64,000 bases of DNA from Ascaphus truei. Taxonomy: Eukaryota > Chordata > Amphibia > Anura > Ascaphidae. The position numbers and the translations under genes are program-made. The stretch is from contig CM071573.1 in the NCBI GenBank assembly GCA_036426205.1, positions 40,131,771 to 40,195,770 of the forward strand. Reading direction: 5' to 3'. The notes beneath the pieces were generated by a model. It was not told the origin of the DNA, ran no database searches, and saw only the letters and a list, made by a program, of their open reading frames with translations. Shown piece by piece: positions 1 through 11,968 of the stretch (its first letter is position 1; each line of letters starts with the position of its first letter).

Positions 1-346
1 GGAGCAGGACCTCTGATAGTAGAGAGGCCTTTATTGAATTTAGATGGTCTCCCAGCCCCCTAAGGTCTGTGGGGCACGCTCATCCCTGATGGGAGAGACT
101 CACAGCTCTTCCAGTCTCTCCAACCTTCAGACTAGAACTGCCTACTCACTTTGGCACTCCTCTCTGACACCAAGGAGGGGAGGGCATAGTGTCTGCACCA
201 CGATTGGCTACACACAACCACTATGACACTGCCTCTCCTATCAATCAGAGAGCCGCCTGAGGGGGGTCAAAACCCCAGGGTTAACCTGTCACAACCTGCA
301 GGTCTATCAGGGCTTCTATGACAGGAGGCAGAGAGGCAGTCTAGAC

Positions 347-688
347 CAGCGGTGCGCAAACTGGGGGGCGCGACCCCCAGGGGGGGTGCGAGATTACCAT
401 CGGGGGGCGCTGGGTTTACAGAGGCCCGCGCACTTCCCGAAGGCACTTAAATTAAGTGCTGGGGGAGCTGCAGGGCCTCTGCAAACAATACTTACCTTGA
501 TTCAGCTGGCATCTGGAGACGCGTCGCCATGGCATCGCGGCATCAAATTACGCTGTAGGGTCATGTGACGTCACATTGCTATGGCAACGTGACGTCAGGA
601 CGCTGGGAATCAAGGTGAGGAGGGAGGGGTGCTCAAAGAGAGGAGGACATCCGGCAGGGGGACGCAGGGAAAAAAGTTTGCACCCCTG
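347..688. mobile_element. hAT-like MITE
   Basis: Terminal inverted repeats are visible: the left end reads CAGCGGTGCGCAAACTGGGG and the right end AAGTTTGCACCCCTG. They are flanked by 8 bp near-direct repeats, GTCTAGAC (339-346) and GTCTACAC (689-696). TIRs of the form CAGNGGTNCNCAAACT and 8 bp target duplications are typical of hAT elements. The interior has no transposase. Related copies lie at 12984-13334 and 25315-25697. Confidence 0.85.
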
Positions 689-1503
689 GTCTACACCAGC
701 TAGGCTACATGTGTCTACAGAATAATCAGTGAAATACATTGAAGAACCACGGTGGGGCGATCGTTGAAGATACCAAAAACCTCCAGTCAGTATGGAAAAA
801 AACCACAGTACCGTCAAGTCTCTGGTATTATATGAATCACTTAAGTTATTGTGTAATATGTATACGTGCACTGATTTTTTTCTGAGTAAACAACTAGTTT
901 AAGTTTTGAGAGTCATTTTTTTTATATTTCAGAGAGCTCTGATACTCCACAAACAGCATCATTTAAAGCATTGGATCTATGCCATTTTGCTGGAGGCTTC
1001 TTGTACCGTGAATGTTCTTGTTCTTAGTCACATTTGCTTTTGCCACAAACTACCAGCCCATGATCCGCCCATAATCACTTCAGTATCCTTCCTTAAAGCT
1101 GCAGAGTGATGTGAAGACTGACGCTCAATATCAGTGTAGACTCAGAATAGAATTGTAGAAATGAATAAAGATAGGAACTTGTCATAAATCCATAACATCA
1201 TGTATGTGACAAAGAATTAAGGGGGGGCAAAATAAAGGACCTAGCGGTCAGGTAAGAATATAAGGGCTATAGCCCATTACCTGCCCACGGGGGTACATTG
1301 AAGTCCAGAAGTCATCTGTAGTGTAGTTCCACTGCGTGCAATCCTGATGGAGTAGGCAGCATAAACAGGAAGAGCAAAGGAGCACTGCTGGCAAGAAGAT
1401 CCTAAGGAAAAAATCCTACAGGAAAAAATGAAGGGCACAACTCCAGACTAAAAACTGAGGGTATTTATTCCATAGACTCGCAGGGACATAAACATAGCCC
1501 ACA

Positions 1504-1569
1504 CACCAACGCGTTTCGTCCCGTGGGACTTTATCAAGGTAAAGTCCCACGGGACGAAACGCGTTGGTG
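1504..1569 (-). ncRNA. Perfect 29 bp hairpin with degenerate hammerhead core
   Basis: Two exactly complementary 29 nt arms (1504-1532 and 1541-1569) surround an 8 nt loop. Read on the minus strand from 1540 the arm gives TTGATAA, then a GUCCC/GGGAC helix, then GAAACGCGTT. This resembles a hammerhead core (CUGANGA, helix II, GAAA, short helix III, NUH) with two substitutions in the CUGANGA box. A three-pair helix I (ACC/GGT) is possible. The box changes make activity doubtful. It sits at the end of the duplicated block, like the apex motifs of the foldback elements further on. Confidence 0.5.
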
Positions 1570-1570
1570 C

Positions 1571-4461
1571 GTGTGCTCATTAGCCTGGGGAGCGCCGCTG
1601 GCGCATAACCTTCCGCCCTGTTATAGATATCAACAACAACCTGCCGCCCTCTGTGCCAATTCCCCAGCATTCTCCAGTGCCTTTGAAAGCGACTGGCGCT
1701 GAGACAGATGTTGGCCACAGGAACCGGGGTAGGAGGATCCGGTGCATACTATCACATGATTGTAGTGGCCTGTCCACTGGCAGGCGGAATGGGGCAACAA
1801 CCGCATTCCCCGGGGCTTAGTGGAGGGGAAAAATGCATCCATGCAATAGGCTTACCCATCAGAATACGGACCTCCCGAGAAGTAACAAGGGCGATGAAAG
1901 CTGTGTGCCTCACCACCATACCCTCACCAGCACGCCCAGGCAACGAACAACAATAGGGTAGAGTCACATCCGGGCGACCTACACAGAGGGGCAGATTCCC
2001 TGAGGCACTAACACCCATCCGTGGGTCACGAAGTCTTCCGCCCCTTCCGTCCCGCCCCCGCCTTGTTGGGTCTGAGCCTGCCAATTGCAGCATGTATCCT
2101 GTCATTGTGGGTGTAGCAAGGGGCCAGAACCAGCCGGGTGGGCCCGGAATAACGGGGATACCGCTACAACTTGCCTTCCGCTTCCACAGGCGGCTTATGT
2201 ACGCAGGTCGCGGAGGCTGAGGGTTGAAGGCTGCCCCGCCTTTGTTGTGTCCCCTTTTTCAAATGTTTCTGAGCATCCTGCCTCTATCAGGCTATCTCTG
2301 GCCTTCTTCCTCTTGTGGCTCAATAGGCTCTCTCCTTACCCTGTATATGATCCTTTGACCTCAGTTACTCATGGCGTCACTCAACCAGTGCTTGGTTGGC
2401 CTTTTCTTGTGAATACACACTCCGCTTTAGCGGTGAGGCTTTTGGACCTTTTTTCCATCCAGTGTAACTTTAGGGTTTTTTTTTTTTGTTGTGTTTTCAA
2501 CATCATTTATCTTCAGAACTTTCACTTTGGGTAGGGGGTTTTACTAACCCCGAAGTGCACACGCATGATACCTCGTCATGAAGTCATCAAGACTCGTAGG
2601 CTTTGGGCCTTTCTTCCTTGTCCCCTTACCTTACAGCACCCGTTGGGATTGTTCTGGACAACCTGAGGTCTTTTCTCTCTTGCAAACATGGACACGCTTC
2701 AGTCCCATTCTCGACGTGTCTCTTCACAGCGCTGCCTTCCTGTCAATGAATCCACTTGGGGTCCCATTGTATTGCAGTACAATGGCTTCTTACTGTGGCT
2801 ACTAATGTCGCACCTTGGTCTTCCCATTCCTGCCTTGTGGAAATAGCCTGTAGCACTGCACATTATGCCAGTCCTCTTCCTGGGGCCGACTCAATTGCTT
2901 TATCTCTAGAATCTCCTACCCGCCCTCTTTTCCATGTGGTAATGCCCTCTAGGGTGTAACCTCTTTTCTCCACCTTCAGCTGCGAACCTCCATGTGCAGC
3001 ACTATAGTCCAACATAGCATCCTGCTCAGTCTTCAAGAAGCCTTGAGTATCTCATCCAGTGTCACCTTTGTTTCTCCTCCATCTTGCGGCCAGTACGCTC
3101 AGACTCCAGGTCCTTCCTCAGGTCACGAACTGTCCTCTGCATTTTCTTTTTTCACTCATTCAAGCTGCCAGTTCTCTTCTTTGGCGTTGGAGTCGCGACC
3201 CACATCGACTCCTAGCAGGTTCCGCGCAAGGCCTGAAATCTGTTTTCTTTTCCTCTATTCTGACCTTCACCTGCCTGTGCTCCTCCCAGACCTTGTTCCG
3301 ATCTACAGCTGCAGAGTCGGTCCCTCTCACTTGGCCGGGTGGTCCAGCAGCTTGCGGTTCAGCCATCTCGGTTTCATGAGCACAATGTCCCGCAAGCCAC
3401 CTGGCGGAATGTTCACGCTCCTCCCCTCTCGGCGAGTTGTATTTTGCGCTCAGCAAATCTTCATCTGCAGGACTTTCATTTTGATCCTGCAAGTCCCCTC
3501 TCAGCCTCACCTCTCACAGTGCTTGCACTGGGCTTTGCGTCAACACCCTCCTTCATCTTTTTAGCTCTTCAGTTTTGTGTCGCCAGTACGCCGCTGCTGC
3601 TTCTGTTTTCCCCGGCGTTCGTTTCTCCTTGGCAATACTGACGCATGCGATGGAGCCTGCCTCTCCTCTCTGCTCCTCCAGTTCTTGCTTCCAGTCTCGG
3701 GACCTTCTCCACGCCCCTCCCCCTTTCATACAGACTCACCTCCCCTGGCGTTCAACTCCTCCCCCACGAATGCTCTTGTGGCATACAGCTTGGCCCCTCA
3801 GCTCCTCATGCTCATCTCTGGGACCATAATGGGTCATCAGCGTTCCTGGTAGCACTCGCTGCATTCTTCCTTGGCTGCGTGCAGGACTTGCATTTTGCGC
3901 TTGCAGCTGGCTCTCTGGCATAGGTGCGCTGCTTGTTGTGCTGCTCCAGGAAGACATGTTTGCATCTCTCTCTGCATTCTGCAGGGCTTCCTGCACCTCT
4001 AGCTTTTCCTGATCAATTGCTTCTCCACTTTCCCTGCTTGGTGAAGCTTCTTAGTCATCTTTTATGATCTGGTCATCAAGGGCTAATTTTTCTGTCCCAG
4101 CTTGTATTTTGCTCTTTTATTAGACCTTTTCTAAACGAATAAGGATCTCTTCTCAGAATTCCTTCAATTCAAGACCTCATGGCGTGATAGTTCCCTCTGT
4201 TTTGGAGCGCTGCGAGCCTCGTGGTGAGAAATTTCTAAGTCTGTGATGAAGTTCCTGCCCATCTTTCGGGACATCTCATAAGCATAGGTCTCCATTCCAG
4301 GACTTGTTCTCTCTGGTTCGCTCGGCTCTCTTCTCTGCACACCTGTGGTAGTGCACTCCTTGCATCTCTAGGCGTGTCCGTCGTTCCCGGTGACTATTGC
4401 GCCAAACACTCGGGGCTGTAACTTCTGCTTTAAGGTGCAATACTGGGCACACACATTCTCT
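1571..4461. other. No recognisable gene; CT-rich sequence
   Basis: I see no conserved protein, RNA gene or clear transposon ends here. From about 2.4 kb onward the plus strand is rich in C and T, which opens several frames by chance on both strands (for example 2992-3564 plus and 3160-3510 minus). A decayed minus-strand retroelement gag-like region cannot be excluded but no motif supports it. Confidence 0.5.
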
Positions 4462-4605
4462 CTCATCATCCCACCGTCATCCTCTTATCCATCATCAATC
4501 ATCATCATAACATCATCATCATCATCATCATCAATCATCACTCCATCATCATCATCCTCATCATCATCATCATCATCATCATATCATCTCATCATCATCT
4601 CATCA
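4462..4605. repeat. (ATC)n microsatellite
   Basis: About 140 bp of imperfect CAT/ATC trinucleotide repeats with short interruptions. The poly-serine and poly-isoleucine frames over it are a by-product. Confidence 0.95.
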
Positions 4606-5477
4606 CGTCCTCTCGCCTGCTTGAAGGCCGGCAGTCCCTTTTTGTTATGATTCAAGCTGGTTTTCCACACCATAAACATCTCTGTGCGGCTCCTTTTGTG
4701 GATCACACCAGGGAAAAAAAGTAGGAACCCCATTCCTGAAAGGACTTGTTTTGTGTTGCCAGGGCATATTACATAAAACACTTGTTTCCTCCATTTCCTA
4801 CCTTCAGTGTATTCTTCACCTTGACTCTGGAGGTGCTATTTCATTTACAACAGCACTTGCTAAGCTGCAAATGCCCTCGCTTCAGCACATCCCTCGCAGT
4901 GTCTCTCAGACTTCTTTAAACCAGCCCCCTAGCTGGGGAGCTCTCCTCTGTCTCATCCCTTCTCTGGGATACACTGTCTCTTCCTCCCTTGCCTTGGCGC
5001 TTCCAGCCTTTTAAAGCACTTCCTGACTATTCAGACAGGTTGATTAGCTTCATTAGTTATCACCTGAATGCTTTCCCGAGAGGATTAAATTAACTTCTTT
5101 GTGGTTGAAAAGTTCCAATTCTATGCTTCCCCATTCAGTCCCCGAGAAGGACAGCGATGGACCACAACACAACATACATACATATACCACACATCACATG
5201 CACTCCTTCCCTGCTCCCCGACCAGCGCCTCCCCATCTAGCTTCCTTCCCTCCCCTCTTCCCCATGGCGGACTCGCGTACCATGTGACGCGTCGCCGCAC
5301 GGGAACACAATTCTCCTGTGTATCCCCTGCTGTCTGAACGCGTCACAGTACTTCGTCAGTTGGCATGAGGGAGGGACTGGGACCCGGGATCGTGAGGCTC
5401 AAGGCAATGGAGAGTAGCGCTCACGCGGCCGCCACGCTCCATCCGGGCGCAGCGTGTTCCCAGCGCCTAAGGAGGGA
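4606..5477. other. No recognisable gene
   Basis: CT-rich at first, then a CpG-containing patch around 5270-5470. No family-level protein match and no repeat ends that I can define. Confidence 0.45.
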
Positions 5478-6094
5478 AGCTGAAGAGTTACTTATATCCA
5501 GTAAATGTATTCTAAGAAAGTTAAGGTTGAAGTATTACAAAGTTGTCTTAATTTCTAATCATGTTTCTGAGTCATGGATACAGGTAAAGCAAATAGATCA
5601 GCTTACTTTAATCATCCCCGCATTAAAAAGCGAGTGGCAATAATCAATCACCAGCAATCTTCAAGAAAATAAATATCAAGGTTATCTAGTTGCCTCTTGA
5701 TTTCATGATGTTTCCCGAACATTGGTCATTTTGTCATTATATTTTGGAAAACCCTTTCTGAAACAAAAGCCTGAGTAAGTGAACCAATAATAACACACAG
5801 AACTTTTGCAAGACGAGTACGATTAGTTGTAGTCACCTTGCAGTCAAAATGGGACAAAGTCACTTGTGCAGAGCTGCAGAGAGAATTAAACCCAGTTCTT
5901 TTCCACTTCTCAGCCATGAGGTTTAAAGCAGGAAAACATATAAACAGGTCCTGGAGGTGATCTAAGAGAGATGTATGCTTTTTTTTCCAATCAGACACCT
6001 TACAGAACAGCCCATCCATTGAATAGCCATAGTGTCGTAATGTGTTGTGTGTCTTCAATACGCGCTGCACCGCAATTTGCAGACCTACGTCCCT

Positions 6095-6250
6095 GTCCCC
6101 GTGGAGCATACACTCTAATGTTTTTGGTGCCTGAGGCCCAGGGAGATAAAGTGACTGCCCCGGTCACAAGGCGCCACACCGGGAATTTAACCAGGCCCTG
6201 CCCTGCTTTCAAACTCAGTGCCAGTCGTGTCATTAATCACTGACCCCTCC
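6095..6250. mobile_element. MIR/CORE-SINE-like fragment
   Basis: The stretch contains a GGAGATAAAGTGACTGCCC-like core followed by GGTCACAAGG and ACCGGGAATTTAACCAGG, which resembles the conserved core of MIR-type SINEs. It is absent from the matching position of the duplicated segment near 52.6 kb. Both ends are diffuse, so the limits are approximate. Confidence 0.45.
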
Positions 6251-6381
6251 TGTCTCTAGATAGGCACTGCTTATAAATATTGCCCCCAGTGTTAATAAAA
6301 CTATATCCCTTATTCACAGTGTTTGTACGTGTAGTAACAGGAATCACGTTTTAGTAAAATTTCCTAGCAGTCTTCATATGT

Positions 6382-6398
6382 GGGGGGGGGGGGGGGGG
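6382..6398. repeat. G17 homopolymer
   Basis: A run of 17 G at a point where the paralogous copy near 52735 has a single G. Long homopolymers of this kind are error prone in long-read assemblies. Confidence 0.9.
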
Positions 6399-7780
6399 CT
6401 ATGTAACCTGTGACTCTGTTTCCAAATGAACACACGTTTTTTGTATGGACAGATGTATTGGTTGAAGTTCTGATTTGTTCTGCTAAGGATGTCGGCATTC
6501 TGGGAAAGATGTAGTCCCTATGTTAACTCAGCATTCATGTCATTCGGCACCTTACAGCCTTTGGCCCTTTGTTTGGCCAATAAAACGCGCAAAGTGGCCT
6601 GGGCTTTGCCCCAGGATGCCGTAATGAGCCCTCTTTCCCTGCCCTCCCCAAAACAACTTGGCATATGGAACCCTATTGGCCACAGTTAGTGTGTTGGTCT
6701 AGCAGTAACAACCAAATAAATATGACCTAGGTTTTGTCCCTTAAGGAACGGTGATCAAAATGCATGTACTGCTGACCAACTGTTCAAAATACATTTAGAA
6801 AGAATAAGAATTTTTGGGGTCTACTACCCCTTAATCCTGAGCACGCATTTATTGCACCTCACAGTGAAGTGAATGATTAATACTGGGGGGGTCATTTCAA
6901 TTTCTTAAAAACTCTTTTAGAAATAAATTTGCAGTACCCAGGTAAATTGCAGAAAATCATGTTAGCATTGAAGGTAAGGAATTCCCTTGAGCTATCAATG
7001 CTCCTATGCTTAGAAACTGATTGATCGTAAACGGGACTCTATTAGAACCGATGAGGAGTCCTACTTTTGCAGTCGAGTCCGCATCAAAGTCATGGCACAC
7101 CACTCTGTAATGAACCGCCCTCTGAGATAAAGGCAATGTGCATAACATAAGGAAGGTGGGAAGATATCAATCCCTTCTCCGAGCATTGGCAGAATACCAA
7201 TACGACAGAACTAGTGTGCAAATACTATGTGATCAACTGCAGATCTCATGTGAAGGGACAAACATAATTACTTATGTGGAAAGTTCCCTATTTTGCACCA
7301 GAGCAGAACTACATCTTTTTGCAAACCCAAGGCCAGTTTTGCACCCCCACCCCCTCCCCCTCCCCCATCCACCAACCTCCCCCGTTGGAGGAACCCCACA
7401 ACGCTCCGCCTTTGCTAAGGCATCATGTCATTTTAAATTGTAGTTTTGGAATCTTTTGTTATGTCCTATTTCTTCTAGTTTCTCAAACCTGGGAACCGAT
7501 TGGTCCATAACGGGTGGAAATGGGCATTTAACACCACCCGGAGAATAGGTATTTATAGATAATGTTATCACTTTCGCTCTTAAGGAGAAGTAAGATTGTG
7601 GATCATTCCATTTTACAGTTCACAATGTTGTGCAAAGACCATACAAAGAGCTCAGTGAACATGTGATCAGCAAGGTAGTTTTGTGGCATTCCACATGTAT
7701 TACACCTGCAGTTTTTTTTTTATATTTGGTATCCATTAGTCATAAGTCTACATAAGTGAGAGATGTTTATACTTAGGGTT

Positions 7781-9748
7781 TGTGAGGTTGGGGGGGGGGA
7801 GGGGGGTTGGGGGGGGGGGGGTGGGGGGGGGGAGGGGGGGGGGGGGGGGGGGGGGGGGTGGTTTTTTTGTTTTGGGGGGGGGGGGGGGGGGTTTTATGGG
7901 GGCGGGGTGTTTTGGGGGTTTGTGTATGTTGATGGTTTTTTTTGTTTTTTGGGGGTTAATGTTCTTTTGAATGGGGTTTTTGGTTTAGGGGTTTTTTGAG
8001 TACTAGGGGTAATTGTGGTTTTGTTATGTTTTTTTTGTATTTGGAGGGAGATTTTTTGTTTTGGTTGATTTTGTAGGGTTGTTTGTGTTGGAGTTGTTTT
8101 GTTGAAATTAGAATTTTTTATTGGTAAGTATTGGAATTATTTGGGGGGGGTGGGCGTAAGAGTTGTTGGGGTGCGGGTTTTTAAGGGTTGTTTTTTGGGT
8201 TGTATAGATTTTTTTAAATTTTTTTTTACGGGTGTTTTTTTCCCCTCTTTTCGGGGGTAATTGTTCTTTTGGGTTTTTTTTTAGTGATTTACAATGTTTT
8301 GTTCTAGTTTTTTTGTTTGACTGTTTTACTTAGGAATCGTAGTGGTTTATGTTTTTGTTAAGGATTTTTTTCATGTTTTGTGAGTTTGTGAAATACTTTT
8401 ATAAAAATTTGTTTTTGGTTTGGTTTATTTTCTTTATGTTTTTTTGTAGGTGTATGTATTTATAATTTTTTATTTGTTTCGATAATTATTTTGGTTTGGG
8501 TTAAGTTTTTTTTGATTTGGTGGATTGGGTTTTGACAAGGGGGGGGGGTTAGTAGGGGGGTTGTGGGATGAGGTTTTAGTTAATGGAATGATTTTACATT
8601 TGGGAAGGGAGGTGCACGTATGTTTTGAATGGGGTTTTGGGGTTTATTGATGAACTTTAGTTTTTGAATTTTGATTGTTTTGTTTTTTTTTGGTTATTAG
8701 TTTGATTATGTTGGTTTGTTTTTGGTTTTCTTTTTGTTAATGTTTTTTTTTTTTGATTTAAGGTGGTATTTTTTTTTGGGGAGTGGTTTTGGTTGTTTGA
8801 TAGTTTGAGTTTTGGGGGGGTTTTGTGGGGTTTTTTATTATTGAATAAGTTTTTTTGATGTTGTTTTCGTTTTCGATTGGGGTTATTCATTTTGTTTTGA
8901 TTTTTTTTGTAGGGTTTGTTTTTTTTTTGTTGATTGTTTTTTTTGGGTTTAAATGTTGTTATGTTTTTAGGATTTTGGGTTAGGTTTTTATGTGGTTTTT
9001 TTGGGGTGGGTTGGTGTATGGAGGGGACATAGGGAAGGTTTGGCTTTTTTTTGGGGGGTCTGGGGGTTGTTGGGAGAATGATTTGGTCTTTACTAATTTT
9101 TTGAATGAGCTATTTGGTGAGTTTTTATTTTTTTTTTTTGGGTGTTTCTTATTTATGTTTTTTAAGATTTTTTAGAGTGATTTGTATGAAATGGGAAATT
9201 GTTGTTTATGCTTTTTTTTGTTTTCTTTTTTTTGTTTAGTTGTTTGGTTTTTTATTTTGTAGTTTTGGGAATTTGTTTTGGATTTTGTGGTGCTTTTTTT
9301 GTATGGGTTTTTTTTTAAGGGTGTGTGGGGTAGGGTGTGTTTTGTTTTTGTTTTGGGGGTTTGAGTTTGGAGATGTTGTTTTTGGTGGAATGTCTTGGGG
9401 GGTGGCTTATGTTGTTGGTGGGGTGGTTGTGGGTTTTGGTCATGATGCGATTTGGTATTATGTGTAGTTTGAAGGAGTATTGGTGGGTTTTGTTGTTGGG
9501 TGTTTTTGGTTAGGGTGGGTTTTTTATTAGGGTGAATGTTGGGTTTTTTTTTTTGTGGATTTTGTTGAGTTAATTTGGGGTTGTTTGTTTGTGGGGATAT
9601 TTTTGTTTTTTGGGGTGGGTGGGTGTTTTGTACTTTTTTTGTGGTTTGATTTGTGTATATTGTTTTTTTGTGGGGGAATGTTTTGTATAAAGTATTGTAT
9701 TGGGGATGTGTGTGTTTTTTTTCTTTTGTTTCTTTGATTTATACTTTT
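7781..9748. repeat. About 2 kb G/T-only low-complexity tract
   Basis: The plus strand is nearly all G and T, with few A and very few C, and includes long G and T runs at the left edge. There is no fixed period. The glycine/phenylalanine-rich plus frames and Asn/Lys-rich minus frames here are artefacts of composition. In the paralogous copy the same position (after the matches ending near 7770 and before the match restarting near 9755) holds only about 20 bp (54190-54216). It is therefore either a late insertion or expansion, or a sequencing/assembly artefact. Confidence 0.9.
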
Positions 9749-9810
9749 CCTTTAGTTTCTCTTGATGTTGGCAGGGGGTTGAAGACTTGGGACAGAGTTC
9801 AGTAGAGGTC
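9749..9810. repeat. Long duplicated segment, copy A (right end)
   Basis: The match to 54214-54265 resumes here with TTCTCTTGATGTTGGCAGG and fades after GAAGAC. This shows that the GT tract interrupts the duplicated segment instead of ending it. Confidence 0.75.
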
Positions 9811-10340
9811 AGAACCCGCGGCTGTAACGTTTGTTAGGAGTCAGTGAGAACCTCTATCCCCTCTTGTGTGGGTCAGCACTAGCAATGCACGGTGTATGAG
9901 TAGTCAGGACATTGGGGAATACCTTTATATGTTTTATTAGCAACAAACAGACAACGAATTGGCCCCTGGCCCTTATGATACAAATAAAACAAACCCTAAC
10001 TCTCATTCCAGCATTAACTTTACTATGCCAGTTTCAGATACTGGCACGTGGATCCTTAATAACCCCACCAGGCTGGCTACAACAGCTCCTGGTCCCACAG
10101 AAAACAACTCCTCAACGACCGCACGCTGCTCTAAATCCTTGGCTACATTCTCTCCAGGGGTGTAGGGATTTCAAATCACATCGATGTTTTCAACTTCTAG
10201 CGCTCCTCACAAGTCTTGATAATACTTTCTCATAGACTGTCCTGTTAGAAAACTCCTCTCGATGTTTTTTCCACCTGACGAAAACGACATAAAGTCTCCT
10301 CTCTTAGGAACTTTTCCTGCTTTGTGAAGGCTTTCTAGCT
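9811..10340. other. No recognisable gene
   Basis: Unique-looking sequence with short chance frames only. No splice-bounded conserved exon and no transposon ends recognised. Confidence 0.4.
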
Positions 10341-10344
10341 CCCT

Positions 10345-10620
10345 TTAAGCACTTCCTGCACCCTGCGGCAAGTAAAGCTGCAGACCAAGTAATAATCTAC
10401 ATGTTTTTTTTTTTAATAAATCAGGTTGTGTACTTGTGAGAACAATATTGGTAGCATTTAAAAAAAAAAAAAACAACAACTCTGATGACATTTTCAATGT
10501 TATATAATGTGGTAAGCCAAGTCAGTTTTTGTTCCTCTATCGCAACAATTACAAAGTCACATCCCCTTCCTACTCTGAAGCAGACTCTGGACACCTGTTT
10601 TTTGAAGCCTCCCTCCTTCC
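10345..10620 (+). mobile_element. Partial TTAA-type MITE
   Basis: It contains the AAAGCTGCAGACCAAG start, an A/T-rich tract with AATAAATC, and the later ACAAAGTCACATCCCC block, in the same order as the fuller copy immediately to the right. It looks like a shorter copy in tandem with that element. Confidence 0.6.
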
Positions 10621-10628
10621 TTCCTTAA

Positions 10629-11124
10629 AGCTGCAGACCAAGCAATATCCTACAAGTTATTTGGTTTTTAAATAAATCCGTTCTGTACTATGAGAAAATA
10701 CTTTTTAAAAAAACAAACAAACAAAAAACAACAACGCTGTAATTAATTTTTAAGTGTATTATAATGTGAAGAAGCACTTTTTCTTTCTATGTTCACCAGT
10801 TAACAAAGTCACATCCCCTCCTCTCTGAAAACAGGTCTCTGGCCACACCCCCCTTTTTGAGCCCTGCCTCTCATCTTCAGTGCCCCCAATTGTATCTAGT
10901 GGACTGGCTTTTCACATCATCTTTCCCCACAGAACTTTGTATCTGGGTCCTCTTCTGCTGCCACTGACAGCGATTTAGTGAACCAACGAACCGAATGTCG
11001 CCAATTCGATCACAGGAAACGGATCGATTGCAACTTAGCGAATACTTATTGTGTGGATTTTATTTATGCATATTTAAAGGGAATAAATAAATAATAAAAA
11101 AAAACAGCAGCTTCAACTGCTGCG
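10629..11124 (+). mobile_element. TTAA-flanked MITE, copy 1
   Basis: It is bounded by TTAA at 10625-10628 and 11125-11128, with inner ends AGCTGCAG and CTGCTGCG-like. The body is homologous to 14368-14882 (shared blocks such as TTTGAGCCCTGCC and CCAATTGTATCTAGT). TTAA duplications point to a piggyBac- or Kolobok-type transposase acting in trans. No coding capacity is seen. Confidence 0.7.
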
Positions 11125-11128
11125 TTAA

Positions 11129-11968
11129 GCTCCAACCTGCCTCTCTGAAATAAAACATTGGAGGCCCTTGTCGTCAAGCTTGCGACTTGATCCTCGGAAT
11201 CTTTTTAAGAGGATCTTCCATTCTCTTCAAAACTTTGTCAATGAAGCCACCGTACAGTTCGAAGACCGACAGTCTGGTACATTGTGCTGCACCCTCACTA
11301 AACACTATATCACCTGGAGAAGGACACTTTAGGATGGGGATGGCACAATAAGAAGAACAAAAAACATTTTCTTCAAGAAACCAGCTGAGGATATTATTCA
11401 TCATTTGACTTCAATCTCATATTGAACAGGTCTTTCAAGCAACTGGGGTTGGAAGTGTTTTTTCAACCACTCATTTACCCCTTGTATGATTTACCGTACC
11501 AGCCCTGCACAAAATGCCTGCATCCTGAGAGACAAGGTAAATAGAGACCTGAGCCCACCTGGACATAAACAACACCTGCAATAAACATTGGAATCACTCT
11601 TTGATGTATCCTCTTCGATGGCTGGAGGGAAAGGGTGTTGTTTCCATATGTAAGTAGAGAAAACTCTCGAGCATGATGTGCGTTGTGGTCTCTGCGATAA
11701 GTAAAACCTGGACAAACTGGTAACTTGAAAGGTAAATGCAGATGGTGTTTAATCTAAGAATTGTAAGGTATTATGCTTTGGGAAGCAGAGTAAGCTGGCT
11801 GTAACAAACAACTAAATTGGACAAACTTAGGTACATACTTGATGAGAAAGGATCAACAAGTGCTTTGCAGACAGGGCTTAGCATAGTGTAATACAATTTA
11901 AGTAATGGTTGCAAAGGCTAACTGGGATAGATGGGAGGGAGAACGCATAACTCCGCCCCTTTTTCAAT
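11129..11968. other. No recognisable gene
   Basis: A 76-codon minus-strand open frame (11174-11404) reads like ordinary protein, but I recognise no family and see no splice sites that would make it an exon. It may be decayed transposon coding sequence. Confidence 0.35.

Larger units (their letters stand above)
1..1570. repeat. Duplicated repeat block, copy 1
   Basis: This block matches 12637-14218 in the same orientation over almost its whole length, including the internal hAT MITE and the terminal hairpin. The two copies differ mainly by one- or two-base gains and losses rather than substitutions. No long open frame is shared, so it is not read as a gene. It starts at the window edge and may continue to the left. 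Confidence 0.85.
5478..7780. repeat. Long duplicated segment, copy A (first part)
   Basis: Collinear with 51545-54210 in the same orientation. Clear matching stretches are about 5478-5760 with 51545-51775 and about 6285-7770 with 52688-54205. The block at 5760-6280 differs from 52000-52680, where each copy carries its own insertions. Neither copy has a shared coding frame, so this looks like a duplicated non-coding segment. Its second copy lies between the two lipase genes, so an origin in lipase-flanking DNA is plausible but unproven. Confidence 0.85.

Noticed and set aside
2992..3564. 190-codon open frame on the plus strand
   Set aside because: It lies in CT-rich DNA with overlapping open frames in several phases on both strands, no conserved motif and no splice context.
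5726..6109. 127-codon minus-strand open frame
   Set aside because: Overlaps repeat sequence absent from the paralogous copy; no recognisable protein family and no splice sites.
6095..6250. tRNA gene
   Set aside because: The A- and B-box-like pieces do not form a cloverleaf; the sequence fits a SINE core better.
7763..7999. Glycine/phenylalanine-rich open frames in the GT tract
   Set aside because: A sequence without C and with few A cannot easily form stop codons in some frames; composition alone explains them.
9765..9790. ATGTTGGCA as a lipase start codon in duplicated copies A and B
   Set aside because: Only the first three codons resemble lipase B; the frame ends soon after and no donor follows. 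Kept only as a hint about origin.
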